Positions 14,048 to 22,133 of a stretch of 32,247 nucleotides of DNA are shown in pieces. Source of the DNA: Glycomyces dulcitolivorans. GTDB lineage: Bacteria > Actinomycetota > Actinomycetes > Mycobacteriales > Micromonosporaceae. Numbering within the stretch: the first letter of the stretch is position 1; the number at the start of each line of letters is the position of its first letter. The DNA is taken from positions 1-32,247 of the forward strand of contig NZ_QFRW01000311.1 of assembly GCF_003265355.1 (NCBI RefSeq), in the 5' to 3' direction. The position numbers were made by a program, and so were the translations under genes. The notes below the pieces were generated by a model. The model saw only the letters and a program-made list of their open reading frames with translations. It was not told the origin of the DNA and did not search any database.

Positions 14048-16144
14048 TCAGGCGGTCCTGGTGCGGGTCCGCCACAGCAGCCAGACGAAGTACGGCGTCC
14101 CGATCAGGGAACAGACCAGTCCGGCCGGGATCTGGGCCGGTGCGATCACCGTGCGGCCCAAGGTGTCCGCGAGGCTGACCAGGAGGATGCCCAGGAAGAT
14201 CGATACGGGCAGCACTCTTGTGTGGCGGCTTCCTACCAGGCCGCGCGCTAGGTGTGGCGCGACCAGGCCCACAAAGCCGATCACGCCTACTACGGCGACC
14301 GCAGCGGCGGTCAGGACCGCTGCCGCTCCCAGCAACAGCAGGCGGGTTCGCTCCAGCCGCACGCCCAGCGTCCTCGGTGTGTCGTCGTCCAACGCGAGAA
14401 GGTCGATCTCCTTGCGGTGGGCGATGATCAGCGGCAGCACCACCACGAGCGCGGCGGCGAGCGGGATCAGCCGGTCGGCGGTGCGACCGTAGGTCGTCCC
14501 GGACAGCCAGGTCATGGCCTTCGGCGTGTTCCACGGGTCCGAGGCCAGGATGATGAGGGTGATCGCGGCCATGCCGATCGACCACACGCCGATGCCGACC
14601 AGGACCAGGCGCGACCTGTCGAGCCCGCCCCGCCACGCGAGCGCGTAGACGAGCGCGAACGCGCCGAGTCCGCCCACGGCCGCCACACCGGTGATCGCCC
14701 ACCCGCCCGACGAAGGGGCCCAAGTGATCAGGGTGACCGCGCCGATCCCGGCGCCCGCGGTCACGCCGAGGAGGCCCGGCTCGGCGAGCGGGTTGCGGAG
14801 GATCCCCTGCGTCACGGTCCCGGCGCACGCCAGGGCGGCGCCGGCGAGGATCGCGGCGAGGACGCGCGGGTAGCGCTGCTCGATGATCCACGTGTAGCTC
14901 GCGCCGGTCTTGCCCGCGACCCAGTTGACGAGGTCGCCGCCGAGGAGCATCGTGTCGCCCGAGAGCATCCCGATGAACAAGGCGCCGATCGAGGCGGCCG
15001 CGAGGCCGCCGACGATCAGCAGGAACGCCAGGCGGCTGCGGTTGGCCGCGCCGTGGAGGATCGCCGGGCGGTCCTCCGAGCCCGCGCTCGTCACCGAGCG
15101 CGCCAGCCACACCATGACGCCCGCGCCGAGGATCGTCGTCGTGACGCCCACGGGAATCTCGATGCTCTTGTCGGCGCCCAGGATCGCCCGCACGCCGAGG
15201 TCGGCGCCGACGATCACCAGCGCACCGCACAAGGCGCTGAACGGGATCAGCACCCGGTGCGCCAGCAGGACCGGGAAGCGCCGTGCGATCTGGCGCGCGA
15301 TGACCGGTGCCGCCAGGCCCACGAACCCGATCGGGCCCGCCACCGCGACCGCGCACGCGGCCAGCAGGAGCGAGCACAGGACGGCGGCCGTGCGGGTGCG
15401 CCGCACGTGCACGCCCAGGCTCGACGCCGTGTCGTCGCCCAGCCGCAGCAGGTCCAGGCGCGGAGCCACGAGCATCGCCGTGAGGATCGCCAGCAGCACC
15501 AGCGGCGTGGCCTGCGCCATCGAGTCGAACCCGGCCAGGTTGAGACTCCCCGAGCCCCAGGCGAACAGGCCGGTCGTCTCCTCCTGGAACAGCAGGATCA
15601 GCAGCGACACCAGCGAGTTCGTGGCCATCGCCGTCGCCGAACCGGCGAGGATCAGGCGGGTCGTCGCGGACTCGCCGCCGCCCGCCGACAGTGCGAGCAC
15701 CAGGCCCGCGGTCGCCAGGGCGCCCGCGAACGCGACGCCGATCCCGGACAGGAACGGCAGCGTGATCCCGAAGGCCGCCACCGCGGTCACCGCCAGGTAC
15801 GCCCCGGCGTTCACCGCGAGCGTGTCCGGGCTGGCGAGCGGGTTGCGCGCCACCGACTGGAGCAGGATGCCGGAGGCGCCGAGCGCGATCCCGACGAGCA
15901 CCGCCCCGGCCAGGCGCGGCAGCCGGGCGCCTTGGAGGACGTGCCACACGCCCTCGTCGGCGCTGCCGGTGACCAGCCGCAGCAGGTCCCCGGCGTCCAC
16001 CTCGGACGTGCCCTGCGTGAGGTGGAGGGCCGCCAGCGCGACCAGGGCCCCCACGGTGACGGTGAAGACCGCCACCGTGGGAACGAGGCGCGGCGCCTTG
16101 CGGGCCGGGGCCTCCGGTCGCGCCGGCGGGCTCAGGGTGCTCAA
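14048..16144 (-). CDS. Fused double FecCD-type iron-siderophore permease
   Basis: This is a 698-residue membrane protein in which two complete FecCD permease domains are joined head to tail (about 15-335 and 345-698). Each repeats the family pattern: RLPRLAGAVLVGIALGASGILLQSVARNPLASPDTLAVNAGA in the first half and RYPRVLAAILAGAALACAGTVTQGILRNPLAEPGLLGVTAGA in the second, and each carries its own GPIGFVGLAAP/GVIGFVGLVAP coupling loop. One polypeptide can thus form the whole translocation channel, as in FhuB. The TTG at 16144 shares four bases with the stop of the lipoprotein gene (TTGA), so the two are translationally coupled. The ATPase and lipoprotein lie immediately upstream. Iron-siderophore uptake is inferred from the family and the iron box. 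Confidence 0.9.
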   Translation of the reverse strand: MSTLSPPARPEAPARKAPRLVPTVAVFTVTVGALVALAALHLTQGTSEVDAGDLLRLVTGSADEGVWHVLQGARLPRLAGAVLVGIALGASGILLQSVARNPLASPDTLAVNAGAYLAVTAVAAFGITLPFLSGIGVAFAGALATAGLVLALSAGGGESATTRLILAGSATAMATNSLVSLLILLFQEETTGLFAWGSGSLNLAGFDSMAQATPLVLLAILTAMLVAPRLDLLRLGDDTASSLGVHVRRTRTAAVLCSLLLAACAVAVAGPIGFVGLAAPVIARQIARRFPVLLAHRVLIPFSALCGALVIVGADLGVRAILGADKSIEIPVGVTTTILGAGVMVWLARSVTSAGSEDRPAILHGAANRSRLAFLLIVGGLAAASIGALFIGMLSGDTMLLGGDLVNWVAGKTGASYTWIIEQRYPRVLAAILAGAALACAGTVTQGILRNPLAEPGLLGVTAGAGIGAVTLITWAPSSGGWAITGVAAVGGLGAFALVYALAWRGGLDRSRLVLVGIGVWSIGMAAITLIILASDPWNTPKAMTWLSGTTYGRTADRLIPLAAALVVVLPLIIAHRKEIDLLALDDDTPRTLGVRLERTRLLLLGAAAVLTAAAVAVVGVIGFVGLVAPHLARGLVGSRHTRVLPVSIFLGILLVSLADTLGRTVIAPAQIPAGLVCSLIGTPYFVWLLWRTRTRTA

Positions 16145-17130
16145 CTGGCGTAGACCTCGGCGAAGTAGTCGAGGATCGCCTCGGATGACTTGGGGCCGCC
16201 GAAGGTCCAGGTGCCGGCCGGGAGCTCGTACACCTCGCCGTTCTTGACGAAGGTCAGGTTCTCCCAGATGGCGTTGCCGGCGACGCCGTCGGTGAAGATG
16301 TTCGAGCCGTCGGCGTTGTTGTTGATGAACTTCAGCTCGGTGTCGGTGTACTGGGCCATGCCCTCGACGTCGGTGCCGCCCAGGCCCCACGCGCCGTCGG
16401 TCTCGCCGGTCCACGCGTTCTGGAGGCCCACGGCGGTGCCGAGGGATCCGACGAGGGACCCGGCGCCGAAGGGGCGGATGGCGACCGCGTCGCCCTCGAT
16501 CCAGCCGTCGGCGAACAGGTACGGTACGGTCCCGGTGCCGGCGGCCTCGATGGCGGCCTTGGTGTCGGCGACCTTCGCCTCGAACCCGGTCCACAGGGCG
16601 TCGGCCTCGTCGGTCTTGCCCAGGAGCGTGGCGATCATGTCGAGGTCGCTCTTCATGCGGCCGACGTTGTCGGTCTCGTTGGAGCCCTCGGTGACCAGGA
16701 CCGGCACGAACTCCTCGATCGAGGCGATGAGATCCTCGTCGTCGGTCTCCATGACGACCAGGTCCGCGCCGAGGCCGGCGATGGCGTCGATGGACGGCTC
16801 GGAGCGGGTGCCGACGTCGGTGACGGACCCGTCGAGCGGGACGACCCCGCCGACCCACGTGTTGTAGCCCGCGAGGTCGGCGACGCCGACCGGGGTGACC
16901 CCGAGGCTCGCGACGAGCTCGACCTCGGCCCATTCGAGGGCGACGACGTTCTCGGCGGGGGCGTCGAGTTCCACGGTGCGCCCGAGGAAGTCGGTGACCG
17001 AGACGGGGCCTTCGGCGGCGGCGTCGCCGCCGGTCTCCTGGCCGGTCTCGGTGGTCCCGCACGCCGCGGCGGCGAGGACGGCGGCCAGTGCCGCGGGCAC
17101 GGCGAAGGTCTTGAGGACGGGAATTCGCAT
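16141..17130 (-). CDS. Iron-siderophore-binding lipoprotein
   Basis: The 329-residue protein is the substrate-binding part of the importer. The N-terminus (MRIPVLKTFAVPAALAAVLAAAACG) is a lipoprotein signal with lipobox LAAAAC, so the mature protein is tethered outside the membrane at that cysteine. SVTDFLGRTVELDAPAENVVALEWAEVELVASLGVTPVGVAD is the typical start of a cluster A-II periplasmic-binding fold (FepB/FhuD-like), and the chain continues to YFAEVYAS. ATG 17130 is preceded by AGAAGGA. Only 10 nt separate it from the ATPase gene, and its stop overlaps the permease start. The exact siderophore cannot be read from the sequence. Confidence 0.88.
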   Translation of the reverse strand: MRIPVLKTFAVPAALAAVLAAAACGTTETGQETGGDAAAEGPVSVTDFLGRTVELDAPAENVVALEWAEVELVASLGVTPVGVADLAGYNTWVGGVVPLDGSVTDVGTRSEPSIDAIAGLGADLVVMETDDEDLIASIEEFVPVLVTEGSNETDNVGRMKSDLDMIATLLGKTDEADALWTGFEAKVADTKAAIEAAGTGTVPYLFADGWIEGDAVAIRPFGAGSLVGSLGTAVGLQNAWTGETDGAWGLGGTDVEGMAQYTDTELKFINNNADGSNIFTDGVAGNAIWENLTFVKNGEVYELPAGTWTFGGPKSSEAILDYFAEVYAS

Positions 17131-17140
17131 CGGGTTCCTT

Positions 17141-17965
17141 CTAATCGGTGGTGGTGCCCGCGAACCTGCGGGTGTGGCGGCCGATGGGCCGGGCCGTGAG
17201 CAGGCCGGTCGCGGGGTCGGCGTCGACGCGGATGTCGATGCCGTATGCGGCCGTGAGGTTCTCGGCGGTGAGGACCTCGGCCGGGGTGCCGGCGGCCTTG
17301 ACGCGGCCCTCGTGGAGGAGGACGGCGCGGTCGGCGACCGCGGCGGCCTGGTCGAGGTCGTGGAGGACGACGCCGACGGCGGTGCCGTGCTCGTCGGCGA
17401 GGTCGCGGACGAGGTCGAGGATCTCGACCTGGTACCGCAGGTCGAGGTGGTTGGTGGGCTCGTCGAGGAGGAGGACGCCGGTGTCCTGGGCGAGGCAGGA
17501 GGCGAGCCAGACGCGCTGGCGCTCACCGCCGGAGAGGGCTTCCATGCCGCGTTCGGCCATGTGCTCGACGCCGCAGATCTCCATGGCGCGCTGGACCCTC
17601 GCGGGTCCGTCGGGGTCGCCGTGGCGCCAGCGGCCGCGGTGGGGGTGGCGGCCGTAGCCGACGACGTCGGTGACGCGGATGCCGCCGGGGACGGGGCGCG
17701 ACTGGGACAGGAGCGCGACGCGGCGCGCGAAGTCCTTGGGGCTCAGGGCGGTCGCTTCGGTGCCGTCGGGGAAGGCGACGGCGCCGTCCTGGGGCTTGTG
17801 GAGGCGCGCGAGGGACCGCAGGAGGGTCGACTTGCCGGAGCCGTTGGGGCCCAGGAGGGCCGTCACCTCGCCGCCGCGCAGGTCGATGTCGGCGTCGTGG
17901 ACGACGGTGTCGCCGAAGTAGGCGAGTCGGAGGGCGCGGCCGCTCAGGCCTGCGTCATCTGGCAT
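17141..17965 (-). CDS. Iron-siderophore ABC transporter ATPase
   Basis: The 274-residue ATPase powers the importer. Walker A is GPNGSGKS (39-46), the signature LSGGERQ (144-150), Walker B VLLLDEP (164-170), the D-loop NHLDL, and the switch histidine lies in VVLHDLDQA (near 202). This is the FecE/FepC arrangement. It is the first gene of the three-gene minus-strand operon (ATPase, lipoprotein, fused permease). The ATG at 17965 touches a 19-bp iron box that also covers its probable -10 element, so the mRNA is probably leaderless and repressed when iron is plentiful. No ribosome binding site is seen. Confidence 0.9.
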   Translation of the reverse strand: MPDDAGLSGRALRLAYFGDTVVHDADIDLRGGEVTALLGPNGSGKSTLLRSLARLHKPQDGAVAFPDGTEATALSPKDFARRVALLSQSRPVPGGIRVTDVVGYGRHPHRGRWRHGDPDGPARVQRAMEICGVEHMAERGMEALSGGERQRVWLASCLAQDTGVLLLDEPTNHLDLRYQVEILDLVRDLADEHGTAVGVVLHDLDQAAAVADRAVLLHEGRVKAAGTPAEVLTAENLTAAYGIDIRVDADPATGLLTARPIGRHTRRFAGTTTD

Positions 17966-17984
17966 GTAGGTAAGGCTAACCTAC
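17966..17984 (-). promoter_or_regulatory. DtxR/IdeR-type iron box over a leaderless promoter
   Basis: GTAGGTAAGGCTAACCTAC on the plus strand matches the DtxR/IdeR consensus TTAGGTTAGGCTAACCTAA at 16 of 19 positions. It directly abuts the ATG of the ATPase gene. On the minus strand it contains TAGCCT, 7 nt before that ATG, a good -10 for a leaderless transcript. A bound repressor would block the promoter. Confidence 0.85.
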
Positions 17985-18238
17985 GGTGGTCTCGATTGCA
18001 TCTCGCCAGGTCACAGAGTGGAAACACTCGGTGGGGGTTGCGTCCCCGGCGTCTTGGTGGCAATGAATCCCGTTCGCGCCCAAACCTTCCCTAGTCCGGT
18101 GAGGACGCGCACACCACGCGTACGGGTGAATACCGGCGGGTCGGTCTGGACTCGGACGTGCCGCGTGGGGTCGACTGGTCCTTGGCAGGTTCGCGCCGAT
18201 GCACCCCGTGTCGGTGCGGCACGCAGGAAAGGACGAAC

Positions 18239-18499
18239 ATGACACCGAATGCGAAGGTGGGGCCTTCGAGTGTCGCCATCATCGACGACATCTGGACCGT
18301 CGAGCGCGTCAAGCAGCTCGGCGTGATGACGAACGTGGAGACCGCCGCGCAGATCCTCGGGATCGGGCGGACGGTCGCGTACCGGCTGGCCAAGGACGGC
18401 GACTTCCCCGTCCAGGTCCTCCGGATCGGCCACAGCTACCGGGTCCCGGTGCTGCGACTGCTGGAGGTGCTCGGCGCCGACGGCGACCGGATCGACTGA
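18239..18499 (+). CDS. Small excisionase/MerR-type HTH DNA-binding protein
   Basis: The 86-residue protein has a winged-helix HTH of the excisionase-like type (HTH_17): NVETAAQILGIGRTVAYRLAKDGDFPVQVLRIGHSYRVPVLRLLEVLG (about 33-80), where ETAAQILGIGRTVAYRLAK is the HTH and the following strand pair is the wing. The N-terminal ~30 residues are less ordered. ATG 18239 has GGAAAGGA upstream. No integrase or phage gene is nearby, so it is more probably a chromosomal transcription regulator than a true excisionase. The 254-nt region before it, divergent from the iron operon, contains no feature I can name apart from the iron box. The targets are unknown. Confidence 0.7.
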   Translation: MTPNAKVGPSSVAIIDDIWTVERVKQLGVMTNVETAAQILGIGRTVAYRLAKDGDFPVQVLRIGHSYRVPVLRLLEVLGADGDRID

Positions 18500-18540
18500 G
18501 CGGCAGGAGGCTCGGTCGTTCACAACCGCATAGGTGAACG

Positions 18541-18589
18541 CGAAGCGGCGGCGCGGCCCACGGGGAGGAGGGGCGCGCCGCCGACTTCG
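18541..18589. terminator. Hairpin between convergent HTH and Smr genes
   Basis: CGAAGCGGCGGCGCG (18541-18555) pairs with CGCGCCGCCGACTTCG (18574-18589), with one bulged base and an 18-nt loop. It lies 4 nt after the Smr stop on the minus strand and 41 nt after the HTH stop. There is no T-tract, so its strength is uncertain. Confidence 0.5.
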
Positions 18590-18593
18590 TCCA

Positions 18594-18869
18594 TCATCGC
18601 TTGCGACGTTTGTCTTTGTGCTGAAAATGCACGAAGAGACGGCCGAAGTTCTTGGAGTCCTTGTCGACCCGGTGGTACAGGGCCTTGATCTCCTTCTGGT
18701 CCAGGAACCTCAGGACCTTCTTCTTGAGCTGGCCCGAGCCCTTGCCGGGGATGATCTCGACGAGGTCGATCTTCTTCGCGACCGCCTCGTCGATGACGTC
18801 CCGCAGGGCCTTCTCGATCTGGTCGCCCTTGTTGAAGATGTCGTGGAGGTCCAGCACCAGTTTCGCCAT
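18594..18869 (-). CDS. Stand-alone Smr-domain protein
   Basis: The 91-residue protein is essentially one Smr (small MutS-related) domain: VLDLHD (5-10, the DLH motif), a helix, LVEIIPGKGSGQLKKKVLRFL (about 36-56, with the GKGSG loop) and a basic tail KDKRRKR. Smr domains are nucleases or nucleic-acid binders; here there is no MutS part. The tail suggests RNA or DNA binding. It starts 9 nt after the CDF transporter gene, and a leaderless -10 box (TAGGCT, 6 nt before its ATG) overlaps the CDF stop codon. It may therefore be made both by read-through and from its own promoter. Confidence 0.8.
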   Translation of the reverse strand: MAKLVLDLHDIFNKGDQIEKALRDVIDEAVAKKIDLVEIIPGKGSGQLKKKVLRFLDQKEIKALYHRVDKDSKNFGRLFVHFQHKDKRRKR

Positions 18870-18875
18870 GACCGC

Positions 18876-18881
18876 AGCCTA
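18876..18881 (-). promoter_or_regulatory. Leaderless -10 box (TAGGCT) for the Smr gene
   Basis: On the minus strand TAGGCT ends exactly 6 nt before the ATG at 18869. Its first three bases are the TAG stop codon of the upstream CDF gene, so stop codon and promoter share sequence. Confidence 0.5.
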
Positions 18882-19844
18882 GGCGTCCGCGCTCTCGGCG
18901 GACGGCTCGTCCGTGCCCTTGGTGGACGGCGCGTCCGTGCGCCGGATGTCCGGCTCGATGTAGATGAGCTTCGCCTTGGGGACGGCGGCGCGGATGCGCG
19001 CCTCGGCGGCGTCGATCTCGGCCGCGACCTGCTCGCCGGTCTCGGACCGGTCGATGCCGACCTTGGCGGCGACCAGCAGCTCGTCGGGGCCGACGTGCAG
19101 GGTCTTGAGGTGGATGAGGCTGCTCTTGCCGTCCTCGGTGATCGCGCCCTCGATGGCCGCGATGTCCTCGTGCGTGGCGGACTCGCCGATGAGCATGGAG
19201 CGGATCTCGATCGCCAGGACGATCGCGATGCAGACGAGGAGCACGCCGATGCTCATGGTGCCCAGGGCGTCGAAGAGCGCGTTGTGGGTGATCCAGGTGA
19301 GGCCGACGCCGAGGAGGGCGAGGATGAGGCCGACGAGCGCGCCGATGTCCTCCAGGAGGATCACGGGCAGCTCGGGGGAGCGGGAGCCCTTGATGAACTG
19401 GACCCAGCTCTGCTTGCCGCGCACCGCGTTCGACTCCTTGACGGCCGTGCGCAGCGAGAACGACTCCAGGACGATCGCGATGACGAGGACGACGACCGCC
19501 ACGAGCGGCGTCGTCAGGCCGTGCTCGGTGTCCTGGAGCTTGTGCCAGCCCTCGTAGAGCGCGTACACGCCGCCGATGGAGAACAGGACGATCGAGACGA
19601 TGAACGCGTAGATGTAGCGTTCGCGCCCGTACCCGAACGGGTGGGCGGGGCTGGCGGCCTTGCGGGACGCCTTGCCGCCGATGAGGAGCAGGACCTGGTT
19701 CGACGCGTCCGCGACCGAGTGGACGCCCTCGGCCAGCATCGACGCCGAGCCGGTGATCCCGGCCGCCACGAACTTGCTGATCGCGATGCCCGTGTTGGCC
19801 AAGAGGGCCGCGACGATCGCCTTGGTGCCGCCTTCTGCTGACAT
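18879..19844 (-). CDS. Cation diffusion facilitator (SLC30A9-like branch)
   Basis: The 321-residue protein is a CDF metal-proton antiporter. The first metal-site half is EGVHSVADASNQ (H42 and D46), followed by HPFGYGRERY (68-77). The second half has LLEDIGALVGL in place of the usual HxxxD, as in the SLC30A9-like branch. About six membrane helices and a C-terminal cytoplasmic domain (about 215-300) follow. The tail is Ser/Thr/Asp-rich and disordered. Zinc export is the usual role, but the altered second site makes the ion uncertain. ATG 19844 is preceded by GGAAGGA; an upstream in-frame ATG at 19907 lacks this and would add 21 unconserved residues. Confidence 0.85.
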   Translation of the reverse strand: MSAEGGTKAIVAALLANTGIAISKFVAAGITGSASMLAEGVHSVADASNQVLLLIGGKASRKAASPAHPFGYGRERYIYAFIVSIVLFSIGGVYALYEGWHKLQDTEHGLTTPLVAVVVLVIAIVLESFSLRTAVKESNAVRGKQSWVQFIKGSRSPELPVILLEDIGALVGLILALLGVGLTWITHNALFDALGTMSIGVLLVCIAIVLAIEIRSMLIGESATHEDIAAIEGAITEDGKSSLIHLKTLHVGPDELLVAAKVGIDRSETGEQVAAEIDAAEARIRAAVPKAKLIYIEPDIRRTDAPSTKGTDEPSAESADA

Positions 19845-20232
19845 GCGCCCGTTGTTCCTTCCATCATGCGTGCGCACGCAGCATGCGGCGCAGAACGAGT
19901 CTGTCATGGCGTCGCAACCGCCCGGCGGGCGATCGGTCGGCGTCTCATTCGGTTGTGAACGCTACATGCGTACGGGTGGACGGTGGGCCCCCGCGGGCTC
20001 TACCCTTGCAGCAGGCGACGCCCCGGGAGCACAACGCGCTTCCGGTCAGGGAAAACGCCCGTACACCGCCAAGGGGACCTCAGTTCCCCGGCCGAACGCC
20101 CTCCGCGGCTTCAGCCCCTGTACGGACGCCTCCCGTGTCGCCGACGCGCGGACCGAGTGGTGGACCGGTTCCGGCAATACGACCCGCAAGGGTCCTGCCG
20201 AGAACCGACTCTGAACCGCTTGGAGCGCCGCC
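19845..20232. other. 388-nt gap between divergent CDF and MFS genes
   Basis: No convincing gene is seen. It must hold both promoters. For the MFS gene a TACCCT at 20001-20006 is a weak -10 candidate with no good -35. A small hairpin (GGGGA/TTCCCC around 20080-20096) sits in the presumed leader. Open frames here look like composition artefacts. Confidence 0.4.
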
Positions 20233-21465
20233 GTGACCACCCTCGACCGCCCCCTTTCCTCTGCCGCCGCCACCGGCCGCGAGCCGTCCCCGGGCACCGC
20301 CGCGCCCGAGCGCGCGACGCCGAAGCAGTGGCTCGCCGTGGCCGCCGTCTCCCTCGGCGTCTTCGTCGTCATGACCTCCGAAGTGCTCCCTGTGGGCCTC
20401 CTCACGCCGATCAGCGCCGAGCTGGGCGTCAGCGAGGGCACCGCGGGCCTCATGGTCACCGTCCCCGGCCTCGTCGCGGCCATCGCGGCGCCGTTGAGCA
20501 TCGTGCTCACCCGCAGGGTCGACCGCCGCCTGGTGCTCATCGCCCTCGCGGTGCTCGTCGCGGGCGCGAACATCGGCGCGGCGACCGCGTCCGGGTTCGG
20601 CCCGCTGCTGGCCGCCCGCGTCCTCGTCGGCGTCTCGATCGGCGCGTTCTGGGCCGTCGCCGGCGGCATCGCGCTGCGCCTGGTCCCGAAGGCGGATGTG
20701 CCGCGCGCGACCGCCGCGGTCTACGGCGGCATCGGCGCCGCCACGGTCCTCGGCGTCCCGGCCGGGACGCTCATCGGCGACGAGTTCGGCTGGCGCGCGG
20801 CCCTCGTGGCGCTCATGGTCCTCGCCCTGGTCGCGATGGCCGCGATCGCGCTGCTGGTGCCGAAGCTCCCGTCGAACACCGCGGTCTCGTTCGCCTCGCT
20901 CCCGAAGCTGGTGCGCCGCAACCGGGCCGTGCGCACCGGCCTGGCGCTGACGTTCTTCATCGTCACCGGCCACTTCATCGCCTACACGTTCATCAGCCCG
21001 ATCCTCCAGGCCAACGGCCTGCCCGCCTCGCAGGTGAGCGGCCTCCTCCTGGCGTTCGGCGCGGCCGCGCTGGTCGCCACCGTCGCCTCCGGCTCGCTCA
21101 TCGGCAGGCACCTGCGCGGCACGCTCGTCGCGCTCGGGGTCACGATGGCCCTCGGCATGGCGCTCATGGCGTTCGCGGTCGGCGACCTGTTCTCCGCCAC
21201 CGCAGTGCTGCTGCTGTGGGGTGCGGGCTACGGCCTGGTCTCCCCGGCCGTCCAGACCTGGTACATGAACGCGGTCGAGCCCGGCGAGGTCGAGATCGCG
21301 ACCTCCCTGAACACGGTCATGTTCAACCTGTCGATCGCCGCGGGCTCCTTCGCGGGCGGCTTCGCGGTCGACCGTTCCGGTCCGGTCTCGGTGGCGTGGA
21401 TCGGTGCGGCCCTGCTGGTCCCGGTGGTCGTGATCGCGCTCAGGTCCGCACGGCGACCCTTGTAA
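20233..21465 (+). CDS. MFS transporter of the DHA1 drug/arabinose-efflux type
   Basis: The 410-residue protein has twelve predicted membrane helices after a ~30-residue cytoplasmic N-terminus. The pattern WLAVAAVSLGVFVVMTSEVLPVGLLTPISAELGVSEGTAGLMVTVPGLVAAIAAPL followed by RRVDRRLVL fits the AraJ/NepI-like DHA1 group of small-molecule and drug exporters. The GTG at 20233 has GGAG 7-10 nt upstream. Its 3' end overlaps the convergent Pr6Pr gene by 26 nt, so no terminator fits between them. The substrate is unknown. Confidence 0.85.
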   Translation: MTTLDRPLSSAAATGREPSPGTAAPERATPKQWLAVAAVSLGVFVVMTSEVLPVGLLTPISAELGVSEGTAGLMVTVPGLVAAIAAPLSIVLTRRVDRRLVLIALAVLVAGANIGAATASGFGPLLAARVLVGVSIGAFWAVAGGIALRLVPKADVPRATAAVYGGIGAATVLGVPAGTLIGDEFGWRAALVALMVLALVAMAAIALLVPKLPSNTAVSFASLPKLVRRNRAVRTGLALTFFIVTGHFIAYTFISPILQANGLPASQVSGLLLAFGAAALVATVASGSLIGRHLRGTLVALGVTMALGMALMAFAVGDLFSATAVLLLWGAGYGLVSPAVQTWYMNAVEPGEVEIATSLNTVMFNLSIAAGSFAGGFAVDRSGPVSVAWIGAALLVPVVVIALRSARRPL

Positions 21466-22108
21466 GGCGCCGGTCGGTCCACTGCGCGAGGGCCGCGAGG
21501 CAGAACGCGGCGAGGAGCACCAGGGCCGTGTTGAGCGCGGCCCGCGGGTAGCCGAGTTCGGCGGCGTCGAGGAACGGGTACGGGTACCAGCCGGTCTGCG
21601 CGCCGCGCGCGAACGTGTACGCGATCCAGGCGACCGGCCAGAGGAACGCCAGCCAGGCCGTCGTCCCGTCGGCCTGCCCGCGCGGCCCGAACACGAGCCA
21701 GCCGATGAGGAACGCGACCGGGCTGACGTAGTGGAACGCCGCGTTCACGGCCCACGCGACACCCGTCGGATGGATCAGCGGGGCCAGGACCAGGGCGAAC
21801 ACGATCCCGGTGATGACGATGCCGAGCAGCGCGTCCAGGTGCAGCACCCGCCAGAGGCGGCCGTCGCGGTCGGGGCGCAGCGCGAGCAGCCCCGAGGCGA
21901 GGAGCACGAGGAGGTTGCTCTGGATCGTGAAGTAGCTGAACAGCTGGACGAGCCGCATTGGGACGCTCTGGTGCACCGTGGGGTCCGTGGCGTTCACGTC
22001 GGTTCCGCCCTGCACGACCAGGGCCACCTGGGCGATCATGGCGGCCAGGACGATCGCGAAGATCCCGCCGTGCCAGACCCGGCTCGCCCGCTTCCGCTTC
22101 GCTCTCAT
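21440..22108 (-). CDS. Pr6Pr-family membrane protein
   Basis: This is a 222-residue integral membrane protein with about six helices. The features LVQLFSYFTIQSNLLVLLASGLLAL (about 53-77), FHYVSPVAFLIGWLVFGPRG and WPVAWIAYTFARGAQTGWYPYPFLDAAELGYPRAALNTALV match the Pr6Pr (FAR-17a/AIG1-like) family, whose relatives include lipid-ester hydrolases with a conserved Thr and His. Activity in bacteria is unproven. A TACGCT box lies 7 nt before its ATG (22116-22121), suggesting a leaderless mRNA. It overlaps the convergent MFS gene by 26 nt. Confidence 0.8.
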   Translation of the reverse strand: MRAKRKRASRVWHGGIFAIVLAAMIAQVALVVQGGTDVNATDPTVHQSVPMRLVQLFSYFTIQSNLLVLLASGLLALRPDRDGRLWRVLHLDALLGIVITGIVFALVLAPLIHPTGVAWAVNAAFHYVSPVAFLIGWLVFGPRGQADGTTAWLAFLWPVAWIAYTFARGAQTGWYPYPFLDAAELGYPRAALNTALVLLAAFCLAALAQWTDRRLTRVAVRT

Positions 22109-22133
22109 GCCGCGGAGCGTACGACGGGATCGG

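Noticed and set aside
18239-18499. True phage excisionase.
   Set aside because: No integrase, phage gene or attachment site accompanies it.
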